A DNA stretch of 64,000 bases from an uncultured Bacteroidota bacterium (GTDB lineage Bacteria; Bacteroidota; Bacteroidia; B-17B0; Aurantibacillaceae), in assembly GCA_903834765.1 (NCBI GenBank), contig CAILKE010000023.1:62001-126000 (forward strand). Reading direction: 5' to 3'. Shown one piece after another: positions 27,121 to 35,924 of this stretch. Each line of letters opens with the position of its first letter. Position 1 is the stretch's first letter. A program made the position numbers and the translations under genes. The notes beneath the pieces were generated by a model. The model worked only from the letters and a program-made list of their open reading frames with translations, was not told the origin of the DNA and made no database searches.

Positions 27121-27960
27121 ATGCGTTTTACAGTATTTTTTAGCCTAATTTTTTTGTCAAGTTTTTGTTTTGCGCAAACAGACGCCGTTATAACAAACAC
27201 GATAACTTCCAAAAAAAAGAAAGGAAGTTTTTATGTCATGTGGGGCTATACAAGAGCAACATATTCTAAGAGTTCAATTCATTTCAAAGATCACTCAAAC
27301 ACTTATTATCCAGTAACAGATAGAAATCATGAATATGATTTTACTATTTACAATGCGGTAGCTCATGATAAACCAGATTTTGCTGGTATAAAGGATCCAG
27401 TAAATATTACCATTCCTCAATATGTAGTTCATGTTGGTTATTATTTTAATAATAAAAAAGATTTTGGTATAGAGATAAACTATGATCACACCAAATATGT
27501 AGTAGATGATTATCAGCGCGTTCACATCAAAGGAGAATTTAATGGAAATTATATAGATAAAGACACAACCCTAAATCCTAGTAATTTTTTACATTTTGAG
27601 CATACGGATGGTGCTAATTTTTGGATGGTTAATTTTATTAAACGTTGGAAATTATATGAGCCATCTAAGCAATTTAATGTTGGATGGATAGTAAAACCAG
27701 GTTTAGGCATAGTTGTCCCGCGAACAGACGTAACGATGTTAGGCACTCGCTTAAATAACAATTGGCATGTTGCTGGATGGATTGTAGGTGTTGAAAGCGG
27801 CTTAAGAGTTGAATTCCTAAAGCATGGTGTTTTTGAATTTGTGGCTAAGGGAGCTTTTGCTGATTACACAAATTGTCTGGTCTTAGGTGAGGGTAATGGA
27901 GAAGCAAGTCATTATTTTTTTGCAGGTCAGTTAACGATGACACTTGGTCTTAGTTTCTAA
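27121..27960 (+). CDS. Outer-membrane beta-barrel protein of unknown function
   Basis: 279 residues. The signal peptide (FTVFFSLIFLSSFCFAQ) is followed by alternating hydrophobic and polar strands typical of a small barrel: KKGSFYVMWGYTRATYS, YVVHVGYYFNNKKDFGIEI, FNVGWIVKPGLGIVVPRT and a C-terminal FAGQLTMTLGLSF ending in Phe. The terminal aromatic residue fits recognition by the Bam machinery. It may form an 8- to 12-stranded barrel; no ligand or enzyme motif is seen. It is not related by visible similarity to tsaE and has its own promoter. Confidence 0.8.
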   Translation: MRFTVFFSLIFLSSFCFAQTDAVITNTITSKKKKGSFYVMWGYTRATYSKSSIHFKDHSNTYYPVTDRNHEYDFTIYNAVAHDKPDFAGIKDPVNITIPQYVVHVGYYFNNKKDFGIEINYDHTKYVVDDYQRVHIKGEFNGNYIDKDTTLNPSNFLHFEHTDGANFWMVNFIKRWKLYEPSKQFNVGWIVKPGLGIVVPRTDVTMLGTRLNNNWHVAGWIVGVESGLRVEFLKHGVFEFVAKGAFADYTNCLVLGEGNGEASHYFFAGQLTMTLGLSF

Positions 27961-28075
27961 ATAGATTTTAAAGAATGATTAAATGATACTTAGCTATTTA
28001 TTATTTTTTCTTTATAATCTAGAAATAATGTATGAATGCTAAAAATGATAATTCAATTATTAGTACTATAATATA

Positions 28076-28106
28076 TTTGTTTAAAAAGACAAATTACTTA
28101 TATTTG
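28076..28106 (+). promoter_or_regulatory. Promoter of the SPOR-domain gene
   Basis: TTTG at 28076-28079, a 19-base gap and TATATTTG at 28099-28106 match the consensus closely. Transcription would begin near 28113, downstream of the ATG at 28032. This fixes the real start as the ATG at 28128. Confidence 0.7.
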
Positions 28107-28127
28107 CCTATTAAACTTACATCTTTT

Positions 28128-29039
28128 ATGAAAAAATTACTAACCGTTTATGCTCTAACTAGCTTCACAGCCGTATTTTCTCAAATTACAATCACTTCTA
28201 ATATTCCTTCAAATATTAGCACTGGTGCAACTATTGATGCTGAAGTAAAGATAAATAAAGGAACTGTTAGTAATTTTGCTAAATACCAACTTGATGTTCC
28301 TTCTGGTTACAATGTATCTGCTGTGGAGGTAAAAAGTGGTAATTTTACTTTTGAAAATCAACGCGCTAAAATTGTTTGGGTTTCTATTCCAACTGACGCT
28401 GAATTTATCGTAAAATTTAAAATTCAAGCTAATAATGATGCAGCAAATCCAGGTACTTTTTCTCAAAAGTTTTATTACTTAGAAAATAATGAGAAGAAAG
28501 AAGTGGATGGGGGTGTTAATGTTGTAACCATTGGTAGCGGTGGCTCAGCTGTTGCGGTTAATACACCAAATGAAGCAAAATCTTCTGAAGCTAAAGTTGC
28601 AGAAACGGTTGTTAACGAAACCAAACCTCTAGAAACTAAAGTAGCGGAAACAGTTGTTACTGAGACTAAGCCAGAAGAAACTAAGAAAGTAGAAGCTATA
28701 GTCACAGAAACAAAGCCTGTGGAAACTAAAAAAGTAGAAACAGTAACATCAACAAAAACAACTAATAATTCTTCAGCATCTTCAGCAAAAGTTAATTCTA
28801 ATGCTTCTGAGGCGGGTATGACATTTAGAGTCCAATTAGGTGCTTTTTCAACCGAGCCGTCTAAAAATAAATTTTCATCTGCTGGTTCTGTAAAAATTGA
28901 TTTAATCGATGGAATGTATAAAGTTACCACTGGTAATTTTACGTCGAAAGAAGATGCTATTAAATTGCGTGATCAATTACAAGCTAAAGGTTTTAGTGGA
29001 TTTATTGCAAAATATAAAGACGGAAAACGTATTAATTAA
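28128..29039 (+). CDS. Exported SPOR-domain protein with ETKP repeats
   Basis: 303 residues from the ATG at 28128, chosen because a promoter lies just before it and the signal peptide (MKKLLTVYALTSFTAVFSQ) starts there; the frame is open back to 28032. The N-terminal Ig-like part (residues ~20-145) is followed by a charged linker with 15-17-residue repeats of the type KVAETVVTETKP (28593-28753). The C-terminal SPOR domain is TFRVQLGAFSTEPSKNKF to the end. SPOR domains bind glycan strands stripped of stem peptides, often at division sites. The linker would let it span the periplasm. It precedes a PorP/SprF gene. Confidence 0.85.
   Translation: MKKLLTVYALTSFTAVFSQITITSNIPSNISTGATIDAEVKINKGTVSNFAKYQLDVPSGYNVSAVEVKSGNFTFENQRAKIVWVSIPTDAEFIVKFKIQANNDAANPGTFSQKFYYLENNEKKEVDGGVNVVTIGSGGSAVAVNTPNEAKSSEAKVAETVVNETKPLETKVAETVVTETKPEETKKVEAIVTETKPVETKKVETVTSTKTTNNSSASSAKVNSNASEAGMTFRVQLGAFSTEPSKNKFSSAGSVKIDLIDGMYKVTTGNFTSKEDAIKLRDQLQAKGFSGFIAKYKDGKRIN
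28593..28753 (+). repeat. Tandem coding repeat (ETKP units)
   Basis: Four imperfect units of about 45-50 bases encode KVAETVVxETKPxET-like segments in the linker of the SPOR protein. The units diverge at the third unit (KVEAIVTETKPVETK), and the end unit is degenerate. Confidence 0.7.
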
Positions 29040-29077
29040 CAGTTGTCATTCTAATTAAATAATAAACACATCTTTTT

Positions 29078-30037
29078 TTGATTAGATTTTTCCTTATAGC
29101 TGTTATCTTATTTACTACACTATGTGCTAGCGCCCAGCAATATCCTTGGTGGTCTCAATATAGCACCAATCAAACATTATTAAATCCAGGATTTTGTGGA
29201 ACCAAACGATTGGTAGATATTAGAATAAATTACCGAAATCAATGGACTGGTTTTGAAGGTTCTCCAAAAACATATGTACTTTCGTTAAATTCTAGATTAT
29301 GGAAAGGAAGATTAGGTGTTGGTGGTTTTTTATTCAAAGATGATATTGGTCCATTTAGAAATTTCAATACAAGTTTAACCTTTGCTTATCATTTAAAATT
29401 TGCTGACTCCGAATTATCATTAGGTTTACAAGGGAATTATATGAGTCAAAGTTTTGTTGGAACAGATATCACACTTCGTAACCAACAAGATAAGGCCGTA
29501 AATCAATACATTACAGATAAGGTGAGTAATTTTGATGGCAGTTTTGGCGTGGTATATTTTAATGATCGATTTCACATTGGAATTGCTGCCAATAATATAG
29601 TAAGCAGCCGATTTGAGTTTTATCAAAAAGACTCTTTAAAAAACGGTAAATATTCTAATGCAGCTCACTATAATTTATCAGCTGGTTTTAATTGGGCAGA
29701 CAATCCAGATTATACTTTTCAAAATTCTATTTTAGCAGTATATGTTCCAGGTGTTCCATTTGCATTTGATTATACGTTAATGCTTCATATCAAAAAACAA
29801 ATTATAGCTGGCGCTAGTTATAGAGTGAATGATGCTGTTGTTTTACATTTAGGATGTACCATCCGAGAAAATTTTCAAATAGCATATTCTTATGATATTG
29901 TTACTTCTCCATTGCGCTCATACCAAAAAGGATCTCATGAAATCAAATTAGTATTTTCATCAAATTTAGGCACTGATAAAAAGAAGTCTGGGTTTAACGG
30001 ACGTTTTCTGAAACAACGTTTTCAATATTTACTTTAA
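29078..30037 (+). CDS. PorP/SprF-family type IX secretion membrane protein
   Basis: 319 residues. The signal peptide (FFLIAVILFTTLCASAQ) is followed by the hallmark PorP/SprF opening QYPWWSQYSTNQTLLNPGFCG and YRNQWTGFEGSPKTY. A barrel of about 14 strands extends to the C-terminus. Family members sit in the outer membrane and are needed for export or anchoring of particular type IX cargo; single copies often pair with a large adhesin gene. None is adjacent here, though the 12.7 kb type-B-sorted protein could be a distant client (inference). The start is TTG at 29078, as no ATG precedes the signal peptide. Confidence 0.88.
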   Translation: MIRFFLIAVILFTTLCASAQQYPWWSQYSTNQTLLNPGFCGTKRLVDIRINYRNQWTGFEGSPKTYVLSLNSRLWKGRLGVGGFLFKDDIGPFRNFNTSLTFAYHLKFADSELSLGLQGNYMSQSFVGTDITLRNQQDKAVNQYITDKVSNFDGSFGVVYFNDRFHIGIAANNIVSSRFEFYQKDSLKNGKYSNAAHYNLSAGFNWADNPDYTFQNSILAVYVPGVPFAFDYTLMLHIKKQIIAGASYRVNDAVVLHLGCTIRENFQIAYSYDIVTSPLRSYQKGSHEIKLVFSSNLGTDKKKSGFNGRFLKQRFQYLL

Positions 30038-30052
30038 TCTTTTTTTATTTAT

Positions 30053-31000
30053 ATGCGTTTTGCAGTCATTGATTTAGGAACCAACACCTTCAATTTATTG
30101 ATAGCAGAAAGTGATGAAAATGAATCGTTCACGAAATTATTTAACACCAAAGTAGCTGTTAAGTTAGGTGAAGGAGGAATTAATGAGGGCTATATTGCTG
30201 ATGTTCCTTTTCAAAGAGGAATCAATGCATTGAAACAATATCAACAATATTTATTGGATTATGATGTGAAACAAACCTTTGCCTTTGCAACATCAGCTAT
30301 TCGTTCGGCATCAAACGGATTGGAGTTTGTAGCTCAAGCTAAAAAAATAGCTGGCATTACTATTACAGTTATTGATGGGCATGAAGAAGCGGAGTTAATT
30401 TACCATGGTAATAAAATGGCGGTTAACATGTCGGAGCAAATATCTCTCATAATGGATATTGGTGGAGGTAGTAATGAATTTATTTTAGCAAATCATGAAA
30501 CTGTTTTTTGGAAGAATAGTTATTTATTGGGAGCTGCTAGATTACTCGAAAAATTTAAACCTTCTAATCCTATAACTGAAAAAGAAGTTGACGATTTTAA
30601 TAATTATTTAAGAGAACAACTAGTTTCTTTATTTGAAGCAACTAAAGATTTTCCTCCAATAGAATTAATAGGATCTTCTGGTGCTTTTGATTCAGTAATT
30701 GATATTATTGCTGGAGAATTCGGAACGACTGTCGTTAATGATATTCAAACCGAATATGAAATTGATATTGAGCACTTCAAACGTGTGAGTAAAAAAATAA
30801 TAGCTTCTACCATTCAGGAACGTCAACATACAACTGGATTAATAGAAATGAGAATTGATATGATTGTCATTTCTTTTTTATTGATTGATTTTATGATCAA
30901 TGAATTTAATATTTCAAATTTCAGAGTATCTTCTTATTCTCTTAAAGAGGGCGTTATCTCTAAGAGGTTAGGTTTGAAGAGTAAACCAAGTTTTAGTTAG
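30053..31000 (+). CDS. ppx: Exopolyphosphatase / pppGpp phosphohydrolase family (Ppx/GppA)
   Basis: 315 residues with the actin-like ASKHA fold. The phosphate-1 loop is AVIDLGTNTFNLLIAE (4-18), and the phosphate-2 motif is IMDIGGGSNEFIL near 138. The segment ELIGSSGAFDSV also fits. Ppx/GppA enzymes remove phosphate from polyphosphate or convert pppGpp to ppGpp. Substrate preference cannot be read from the sequence, and this short form lacks the C-terminal HD domain of longer members. It follows the PorP/SprF gene by 15 bases, likely in one transcript. Confidence 0.9.
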   Translation: MRFAVIDLGTNTFNLLIAESDENESFTKLFNTKVAVKLGEGGINEGYIADVPFQRGINALKQYQQYLLDYDVKQTFAFATSAIRSASNGLEFVAQAKKIAGITITVIDGHEEAELIYHGNKMAVNMSEQISLIMDIGGGSNEFILANHETVFWKNSYLLGAARLLEKFKPSNPITEKEVDDFNNYLREQLVSLFEATKDFPPIELIGSSGAFDSVIDIIAGEFGTTVVNDIQTEYEIDIEHFKRVSKKIIASTIQERQHTTGLIEMRIDMIVISFLLIDFMINEFNISNFRVSSYSLKEGVISKRLGLKSKPSFS

Positions 31001-31042
31001 AGCTTATTCAAAGTATTTATTTTCATTATAATCGTTTTTATT

Positions 31043-31067
31043 GATTCTCGACTTCGCTCAAGCTGGC
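31043..31067 (-). repeat. Diverged copy of the 25-bp dispersed repeat
   Basis: On the minus strand it shares the contiguous 14-base core GAGCGAAGTCGAGA with the copy at 54041-54065. It lies between the convergent ppx and antiporter genes. Confidence 0.6.
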
Positions 31068-31091
31068 AATGAATAATAGTAGCAGACAAAA

Positions 31092-33233
31092 TTAATCTTT
31101 AGTAAAAATACCTTTGATTTTATCTTTTAATTGAATTACTTTTTCAATGTTTTCGGAGATAGCAGGTGTTGTCATTTCTGTGATTTGAGAATCACTCAGA
31201 GCCTTTAACGACTCAGGATAAAACAATACAAAGCTTGTAGACTCATTGTTTTTATTAAGTGTTTTTGGCATATTGTCAACATGGTAATCAAAAGACACGG
31301 TTTGTTTACGGCTGCTTAAAAAGATGTATAGATCATCTTCTTTCACTTGATCCAAAATATCACTGTCATCAAAACTATCTACAATCAGATAATTATAAAA
31401 TTCTCGTTTTTTATCTTTTATTAAACTAGAAAAAGCTGTTATTGTTTTTTGTTGCCCGTAAACCTTAGCATTGCCGCCTAACTGTTTTAATATAGCATTA
31501 ACCTTACGCACAACTAAATTAAATCCACTTTCTAATTCTGCGTTAGGGGAGAGTATTAAAATGACACGGTTGTATGTATTTAATGGTTGTATGACTTTAG
31601 AAATAATGATGGATTGTTTTGTTTTTACCAACAAATTATCTGCAATACTGCCAAATATTAAACTACCTGTTCCTTGTTGAGCTTTCCAGCTGATTAAGAT
31701 ATCTGAAATGCTATAGGCCCTTGCTGTTCGCGCAATACCATCCACTATACTTAAATCCACTTTTTTAATGACTTCTACGCGCTTGTCAACTGATGCAATT
31801 TGTTCAACCACTCCTTCAATCACTTTTTTTACGACATGTATTTTCTCATCGGCATCTGCACTCTCTTCTACAATGGAAAGCGGATAAATGGGTTCACTAG
31901 ATTCATTGTCTTTTATAATTAACGCCAAATCTATTAAACGTGCAATGTTTTCCGGATTACTAACTGGTATTAAAATACGCTCCGTTCTATCAATAATTTT
32001 TTTAGAAGATTCTTTTTCCGACATCGCAATTTTTCTTGCAGCACGTTCTGTTACAAATGAACTCACCATGCAGGTTATTAAAATTAAAATGATGGTTCCG
32101 TTAATTACATTTTGATCAAACAATCCTATATCATAGCCAACCTTTATTACTGCTAAGGTAGCTGCAGCATGCGAAGCGCTTAAACCAAACATCACGCGAC
32201 GCTCGTATTTTGTATACTTATAAATCAAACCAGTTACTTGAGCAGCTAACCATTTAGTAAGCAAAGCAACGATACTTAGCACTCCCGCAAATATAAGTGC
32301 GTTGGTTCCTTTAAAAAATAAGCTGAAATCAACTAACATGCCCGCGCTTATTAAGAAGAATGGGATGAATATAGTATTACCAATAAAGATGACACGGTTC
32401 ATTAAAACCGAATTGTGCGGAATGACTCTGTTTAATGCCAAGCCTGCTAGGAAGGCACCAATAATGGGTTCTACGCCTGCTAACTCAGAAAAATAACCTG
32501 CAATGAATACAACGGCTAATACATAAATGTATTGGGAACTTCCTTGACCTTCGATGTTTCTAAAAAACCAGCGACTTACTTTTGGTAATAAATATAATAC
32601 CGCAAAACCTAAAAGTCCTAAGGATAAAATTAAGCGAGTCCAAAATATGGCATTAATTTCGCCCTGCACTACATTGGTAATAACACCTAATAAGATTAAT
32701 ACGGCGCTATCTGTAATAATAGTTCCACCAAAAGATACTTGAACCGCTCTATTTTTAACTATACCCATGTTGCTCACTATGGGATAACTTAATAGTGTGT
32801 GCGTAGAAAACATAGAAGCTAATAAAAGAGACGGCCATAAAGAATAGTGAAAGACATAAACACAAACTAAATAACCTATAATAATTGGAATGAAAAAGGT
32901 GAAGGCACCAAAAATTAAACTCTTGCTTCGGTTTTGTTTATACTCTTGCATATCAATTTCTAAGCCCGCCAAAAACATAATGTACAATAAACCTGTTTTG
33001 CTAAAGAGCTCAAAAGAGGTTGATTTTTCAATGATGTGTAAGGTGTTAGGCCCAATAATCACACCAGCAATGATTAAACCAATGATGCCTGGAATACGAA
33101 AGCGTTTTAAAATTAAGGGAGCAAATAAAATAATAAGCAATGTGAGTGCAAGAATAAGCACTGGATTTTTTACAGGCAGGTAATGACTAAAAAAATCGTG
33201 AAAGGCTTGCAAATTATTGCCAAACAGTTCCAT
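31092..33233 (-). CDS. CPA2-type cation/proton antiporter with universal-stress-like C-terminus
   Basis: 713 residues. Residues ~20-405 form 12-13 membrane helices of the Na+/H+ exchanger fold, with LLYIMFLAGLEIDMQEY, GPIIAG-like loops (RIPGIIGLIIAGVIIGPNT) and ELAGVEPIIGAFLAGLALNR. The C-terminal ~300 residues form two universal-stress-protein-like alpha/beta domains (RILIPVSNPENIARLIDLAL, TGSLIFGSIADNLLVKTKQSI). The transporter probably exchanges Na+ or K+ for protons across the inner membrane, and the cytoplasmic domain may sense a nucleotide or stress signal (inference). It is transcribed alone on the minus strand. Confidence 0.9.
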   Translation of the reverse strand: MELFGNNLQAFHDFFSHYLPVKNPVLILALTLLIILFAPLILKRFRIPGIIGLIIAGVIIGPNTLHIIEKSTSFELFSKTGLLYIMFLAGLEIDMQEYKQNRSKSLIFGAFTFFIPIIIGYLVCVYVFHYSLWPSLLLASMFSTHTLLSYPIVSNMGIVKNRAVQVSFGGTIITDSAVLILLGVITNVVQGEINAIFWTRLILSLGLLGFAVLYLLPKVSRWFFRNIEGQGSSQYIYVLAVVFIAGYFSELAGVEPIIGAFLAGLALNRVIPHNSVLMNRVIFIGNTIFIPFFLISAGMLVDFSLFFKGTNALIFAGVLSIVALLTKWLAAQVTGLIYKYTKYERRVMFGLSASHAAATLAVIKVGYDIGLFDQNVINGTIILILITCMVSSFVTERAARKIAMSEKESSKKIIDRTERILIPVSNPENIARLIDLALIIKDNESSEPIYPLSIVEESADADEKIHVVKKVIEGVVEQIASVDKRVEVIKKVDLSIVDGIARTARAYSISDILISWKAQQGTGSLIFGSIADNLLVKTKQSIIISKVIQPLNTYNRVILILSPNAELESGFNLVVRKVNAILKQLGGNAKVYGQQKTITAFSSLIKDKKREFYNYLIVDSFDDSDILDQVKEDDLYIFLSSRKQTVSFDYHVDNMPKTLNKNNESTSFVLFYPESLKALSDSQITEMTTPAISENIEKVIQLKDKIKGIFTKD

Positions 33234-33247
33234 AAATAGAGTTTATA

Positions 33248-33255
33248 CAAAAGTA
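33248..33255 (-). promoter_or_regulatory. Promoter -7 element of the antiporter gene
   Basis: On the minus strand this is TACTTTTG, an exact TAnnTTTG match 14 bases before the ATG. A TTTG lies 23 bases further upstream, at the long end of allowed spacing. Confidence 0.45.
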
Positions 33256-33309
33256 TAATTTTTAAATCATATAATTAGCAAAAGTGAAAGAATAAAAACT
33301 ACTCTTATA

Positions 33310-35787
33310 CTAAAACGTTAACACATACTGCAAAGCAGTATTCCGCGGTGGTTCTATTTTTAAAGGGCGTAAAGAGTAAGATTCATTAAATACATTGTTA
33401 CAAACCACTGATAGTTTCTGTTTGGAAGTTATTTGATAACTCACACGAGCATCCACCACTTGTATGTTATTATGTGTTTTCCAAAAATTTACACCTTTTA
33501 TTTTCTCTACATACTGCGAAAAGCCATCCGTCAAAGTTTCTAAACCTTCAAAAGCTTTATCAATGTTTTGCATTTTACTGTAATAACGATAACTTACACC
33601 TAACGCGAATTTATAAACACGTATTTCTAAATCACCTTTCATCATATGTTTAAAGCGGTACTTTAGTGTGTTGTTAGTAGTGTCCATACTACTGTTTTTG
33701 TAACTTAAATCTTGTCCAAAGCCTCCTAAAGATTTATCGCGTGCATATACACTATCTGGATTTAAACTCACAGGTTCTATATAAGTATAACCAATTAAAG
33801 CACTAATACCAAAACGCTTGTTCGTTTCAGGTGTTGTGGCTGCCAACGAACAGTCAATCCCTCTTACACGAGAATCGCCAGTGTTTAAAAATTTAAAGCC
33901 CACTAAAGAAACTGTTGGATCCCACACACCAAATAAATATTCGATAGTGTTTTGGTATTTTTGGTAAAAGCCTGCTATATCTAAATAACCCATACAGTTA
34001 CCAATTTTAAATCCTTGCTTCACGCCAATTTCAAAACTCTTAGAGGTTTCCGGTTTTAAATCAGGATTAGGGAACACACCAAACATGCCTGCTTTAGTAG
34101 TGATATAACGCTCGGTAATTGTTGGATATCTAAAGCCTTGTCCATAAGATGCTCTTATGTATGTACCCCTTGTAATTTGTAAGTTAGCACCAGCTCTGAA
34201 AATAGGAGCAACCACGCTATTCAGATCATTCATTTTAAAATACTCATAACGAACACCTCCTGATAAATTCAAGACGCGCCATAATTTTTTGTCGAGTTGT
34301 ATATAACCCGATGCGTTTACAATTTTATTATTAGGTGTCCCACTTGATACATATAGCTTTGAACTGGATTGAGATATGTTTCCAACTAAGCCACCAGTAA
34401 AGGTTAGATCGATGCTTTTAAATTTACGTTGCAATTGGTATTCGCCAAAGTACATCGTTCCTTTATTTGATTGGTTACTGGTAATTTCGTTATTAGAATG
34501 AAAGATGCGAGTATTCAAACTATGGCTGATTCCGTTTTTAGAAGTATATCTGATAAATGGATCCACATTATACAAGGTTTGATTTTCTAAAAATACAGCA
34601 CCCGGATAACCTTTAAATAAGCCTGCTGAATCGCCTAACCAAGCGAATATCATATTGGTTTTATTAAACATCAAATTAGCATTAACACCAAAACTTAATC
34701 CCACTATTTTTTTTGAACGGTAGCGTAAGTTAAGGTTTACACGCCCTCGTTTTCTTAAAAAATCTTGATTTGTAAATGTCGGTACAGTATCCTCTAACAT
34801 AAGTGCTGTTTTAATATTGCTTGGGATATATTTTGCAGGCGGTGGTGGACCAATATATCCTTGATCAATATTGAAATTTGCGCCAATCACAAAATCCAAA
34901 TTATTTTTAATGATGCGTGAATGAAATAAATTTAAATTACTAAACCCTGGTATGGATTTATTGTACCAATTATCTGCGGGTGATTGGGGTAAGCTGTAAT
35001 TACCAACCGAATAGTTTGCACTTGTTTTAGGTTTTGCACGCGGATAAGCTGTACGAATATTAATAACGCCATTTAAGGCAGAAGAGCCATAAAGAACTGA
35101 TGATGCACCTTTAATCACTTCTATTTGTTCTATATTTTCAACAGGGATATAACTCCACTCAGGGCGACCTGCATCGCCACTTAATAAAGGAATGCCATCA
35201 ACCACAATAGCAACGCGGCTTCCAACTCCAAAGGTAAAGCCACTACCACCACGTATTTGTGGGTCGTTATCAATAATGGTTAATCCTGGAACTTGCTCTA
35301 AAACCGTTTCTATACTAGTGGTATTTTTATTATTAATTAAACTTGGTTTAATTACCTCCATCGAAACGGTTAATTCCTCTAGCTTTTGCTCAAACTTACC
35401 TGATGATACTACTACGGTTTCCAAAGTTTTACCTTCTTGTTTCAGCGTAAAGTTTTTTTGAGTAATTTGATTCTCTGTAATATGTATGGTAAAGGTGTCA
35501 CTTTGTAATCCAATATAACTACAGAGCAATTTGTGATAACCGCTATCTAAAACAAGTACATAATTTCCTTCTAAGTCTGAGGCAACTCCTTTTGATAAAT
35601 CGCTAAGTAATTGTATAGTTGCTCCAATAATAGGTTCTTTAGAGCCTTTCTCAAAAATAGCACCTTTCAGAACTCCTGTTCCTGTTTGAGAAAAGGCGAA
35701 TGAACTTAATGCAATAAATAAGATGAAATAAAATTTAGCCATTAGTAGGTGTTTTTTAACACAGAGAACTGAGTTTGAATAGTTCAC
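33310..35787 (-). CDS. TonB-dependent receptor with carboxypeptidase-like N-terminal domain
   Basis: 825 residues from 35787, or 810 from an internal ATG at 35742 that begins with the signal peptide (MAKFYFILFIALSSFAFSQ) and is the likelier start. A carboxypeptidase-regulatory-like domain (GAIFEKGSKEPIIGATIQLL) covers ~20-105. The plug follows at ~115-230 (VEQVPGLTIID, IRGGSGFTFGVGSRVAIVVDG, IEVIKGASSVLYGSSALNGVINI), then a ~22-stranded barrel to the C-terminal Phe. The protein imports a bound nutrient with energy from TonB. Without an adjacent SusD gene, a cofactor or metal chelate is likelier than a polysaccharide, but the substrate is unknown. Confidence 0.93.
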   Translation of the reverse strand: MNYSNSVLCVKKHLLMAKFYFILFIALSSFAFSQTGTGVLKGAIFEKGSKEPIIGATIQLLSDLSKGVASDLEGNYVLVLDSGYHKLLCSYIGLQSDTFTIHITENQITQKNFTLKQEGKTLETVVVSSGKFEQKLEELTVSMEVIKPSLINNKNTTSIETVLEQVPGLTIIDNDPQIRGGSGFTFGVGSRVAIVVDGIPLLSGDAGRPEWSYIPVENIEQIEVIKGASSVLYGSSALNGVINIRTAYPRAKPKTSANYSVGNYSLPQSPADNWYNKSIPGFSNLNLFHSRIIKNNLDFVIGANFNIDQGYIGPPPPAKYIPSNIKTALMLEDTVPTFTNQDFLRKRGRVNLNLRYRSKKIVGLSFGVNANLMFNKTNMIFAWLGDSAGLFKGYPGAVFLENQTLYNVDPFIRYTSKNGISHSLNTRIFHSNNEITSNQSNKGTMYFGEYQLQRKFKSIDLTFTGGLVGNISQSSSKLYVSSGTPNNKIVNASGYIQLDKKLWRVLNLSGGVRYEYFKMNDLNSVVAPIFRAGANLQITRGTYIRASYGQGFRYPTITERYITTKAGMFGVFPNPDLKPETSKSFEIGVKQGFKIGNCMGYLDIAGFYQKYQNTIEYLFGVWDPTVSLVGFKFLNTGDSRVRGIDCSLAATTPETNKRFGISALIGYTYIEPVSLNPDSVYARDKSLGGFGQDLSYKNSSMDTTNNTLKYRFKHMMKGDLEIRVYKFALGVSYRYYSKMQNIDKAFEGLETLTDGFSQYVEKIKGVNFWKTHNNIQVVDARVSYQITSKQKLSVVCNNVFNESYSLRPLKIEPPRNTALQYVLTF

Positions 35788-35924
35788 AGATATTTTTTAT
35801 TTAACAAAACTCTAAAGAAAAGCTCACTGAGTTAAACAAGATATATGGTTTTATTTTTTTTAAAAACTACATCATAACTTCAGTGAACTCTTTTTATCTC
35901 TTAACTCAGTGTTTAAAATTAAAA
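35756..35924. repeat. Intergenic inverted repeats (CACTGAGTTA family)
   Basis: CACTGAGTTA at 35825-35834 faces TAACTCAGTG at 35902-35911, a perfect 10-bp inverted pair. Related fragments (CAGAGAACTGAGTTT near 35761, AGTTCACAG near 35782, CAGTGAACTC near 35881) surround it. This resembles the intergenic CACTGAG/CACAGAG repeats found in several phyla. No coding frame or T-tract terminator is present. Confidence 0.5.

Noticed and set aside
28475-28930. Open frame of 151 codons on the minus strand with repeated Val/Ser/Thr units
   Set aside because: It mirrors the ETKP repeats of the SPOR gene on the plus strand and has no promoter or independent support.
31471-33183. Plus-strand frames across the antiporter gene
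   Set aside because: They are antisense shadows in a membrane-protein gene with strong helix and loop patterns on the other strand.
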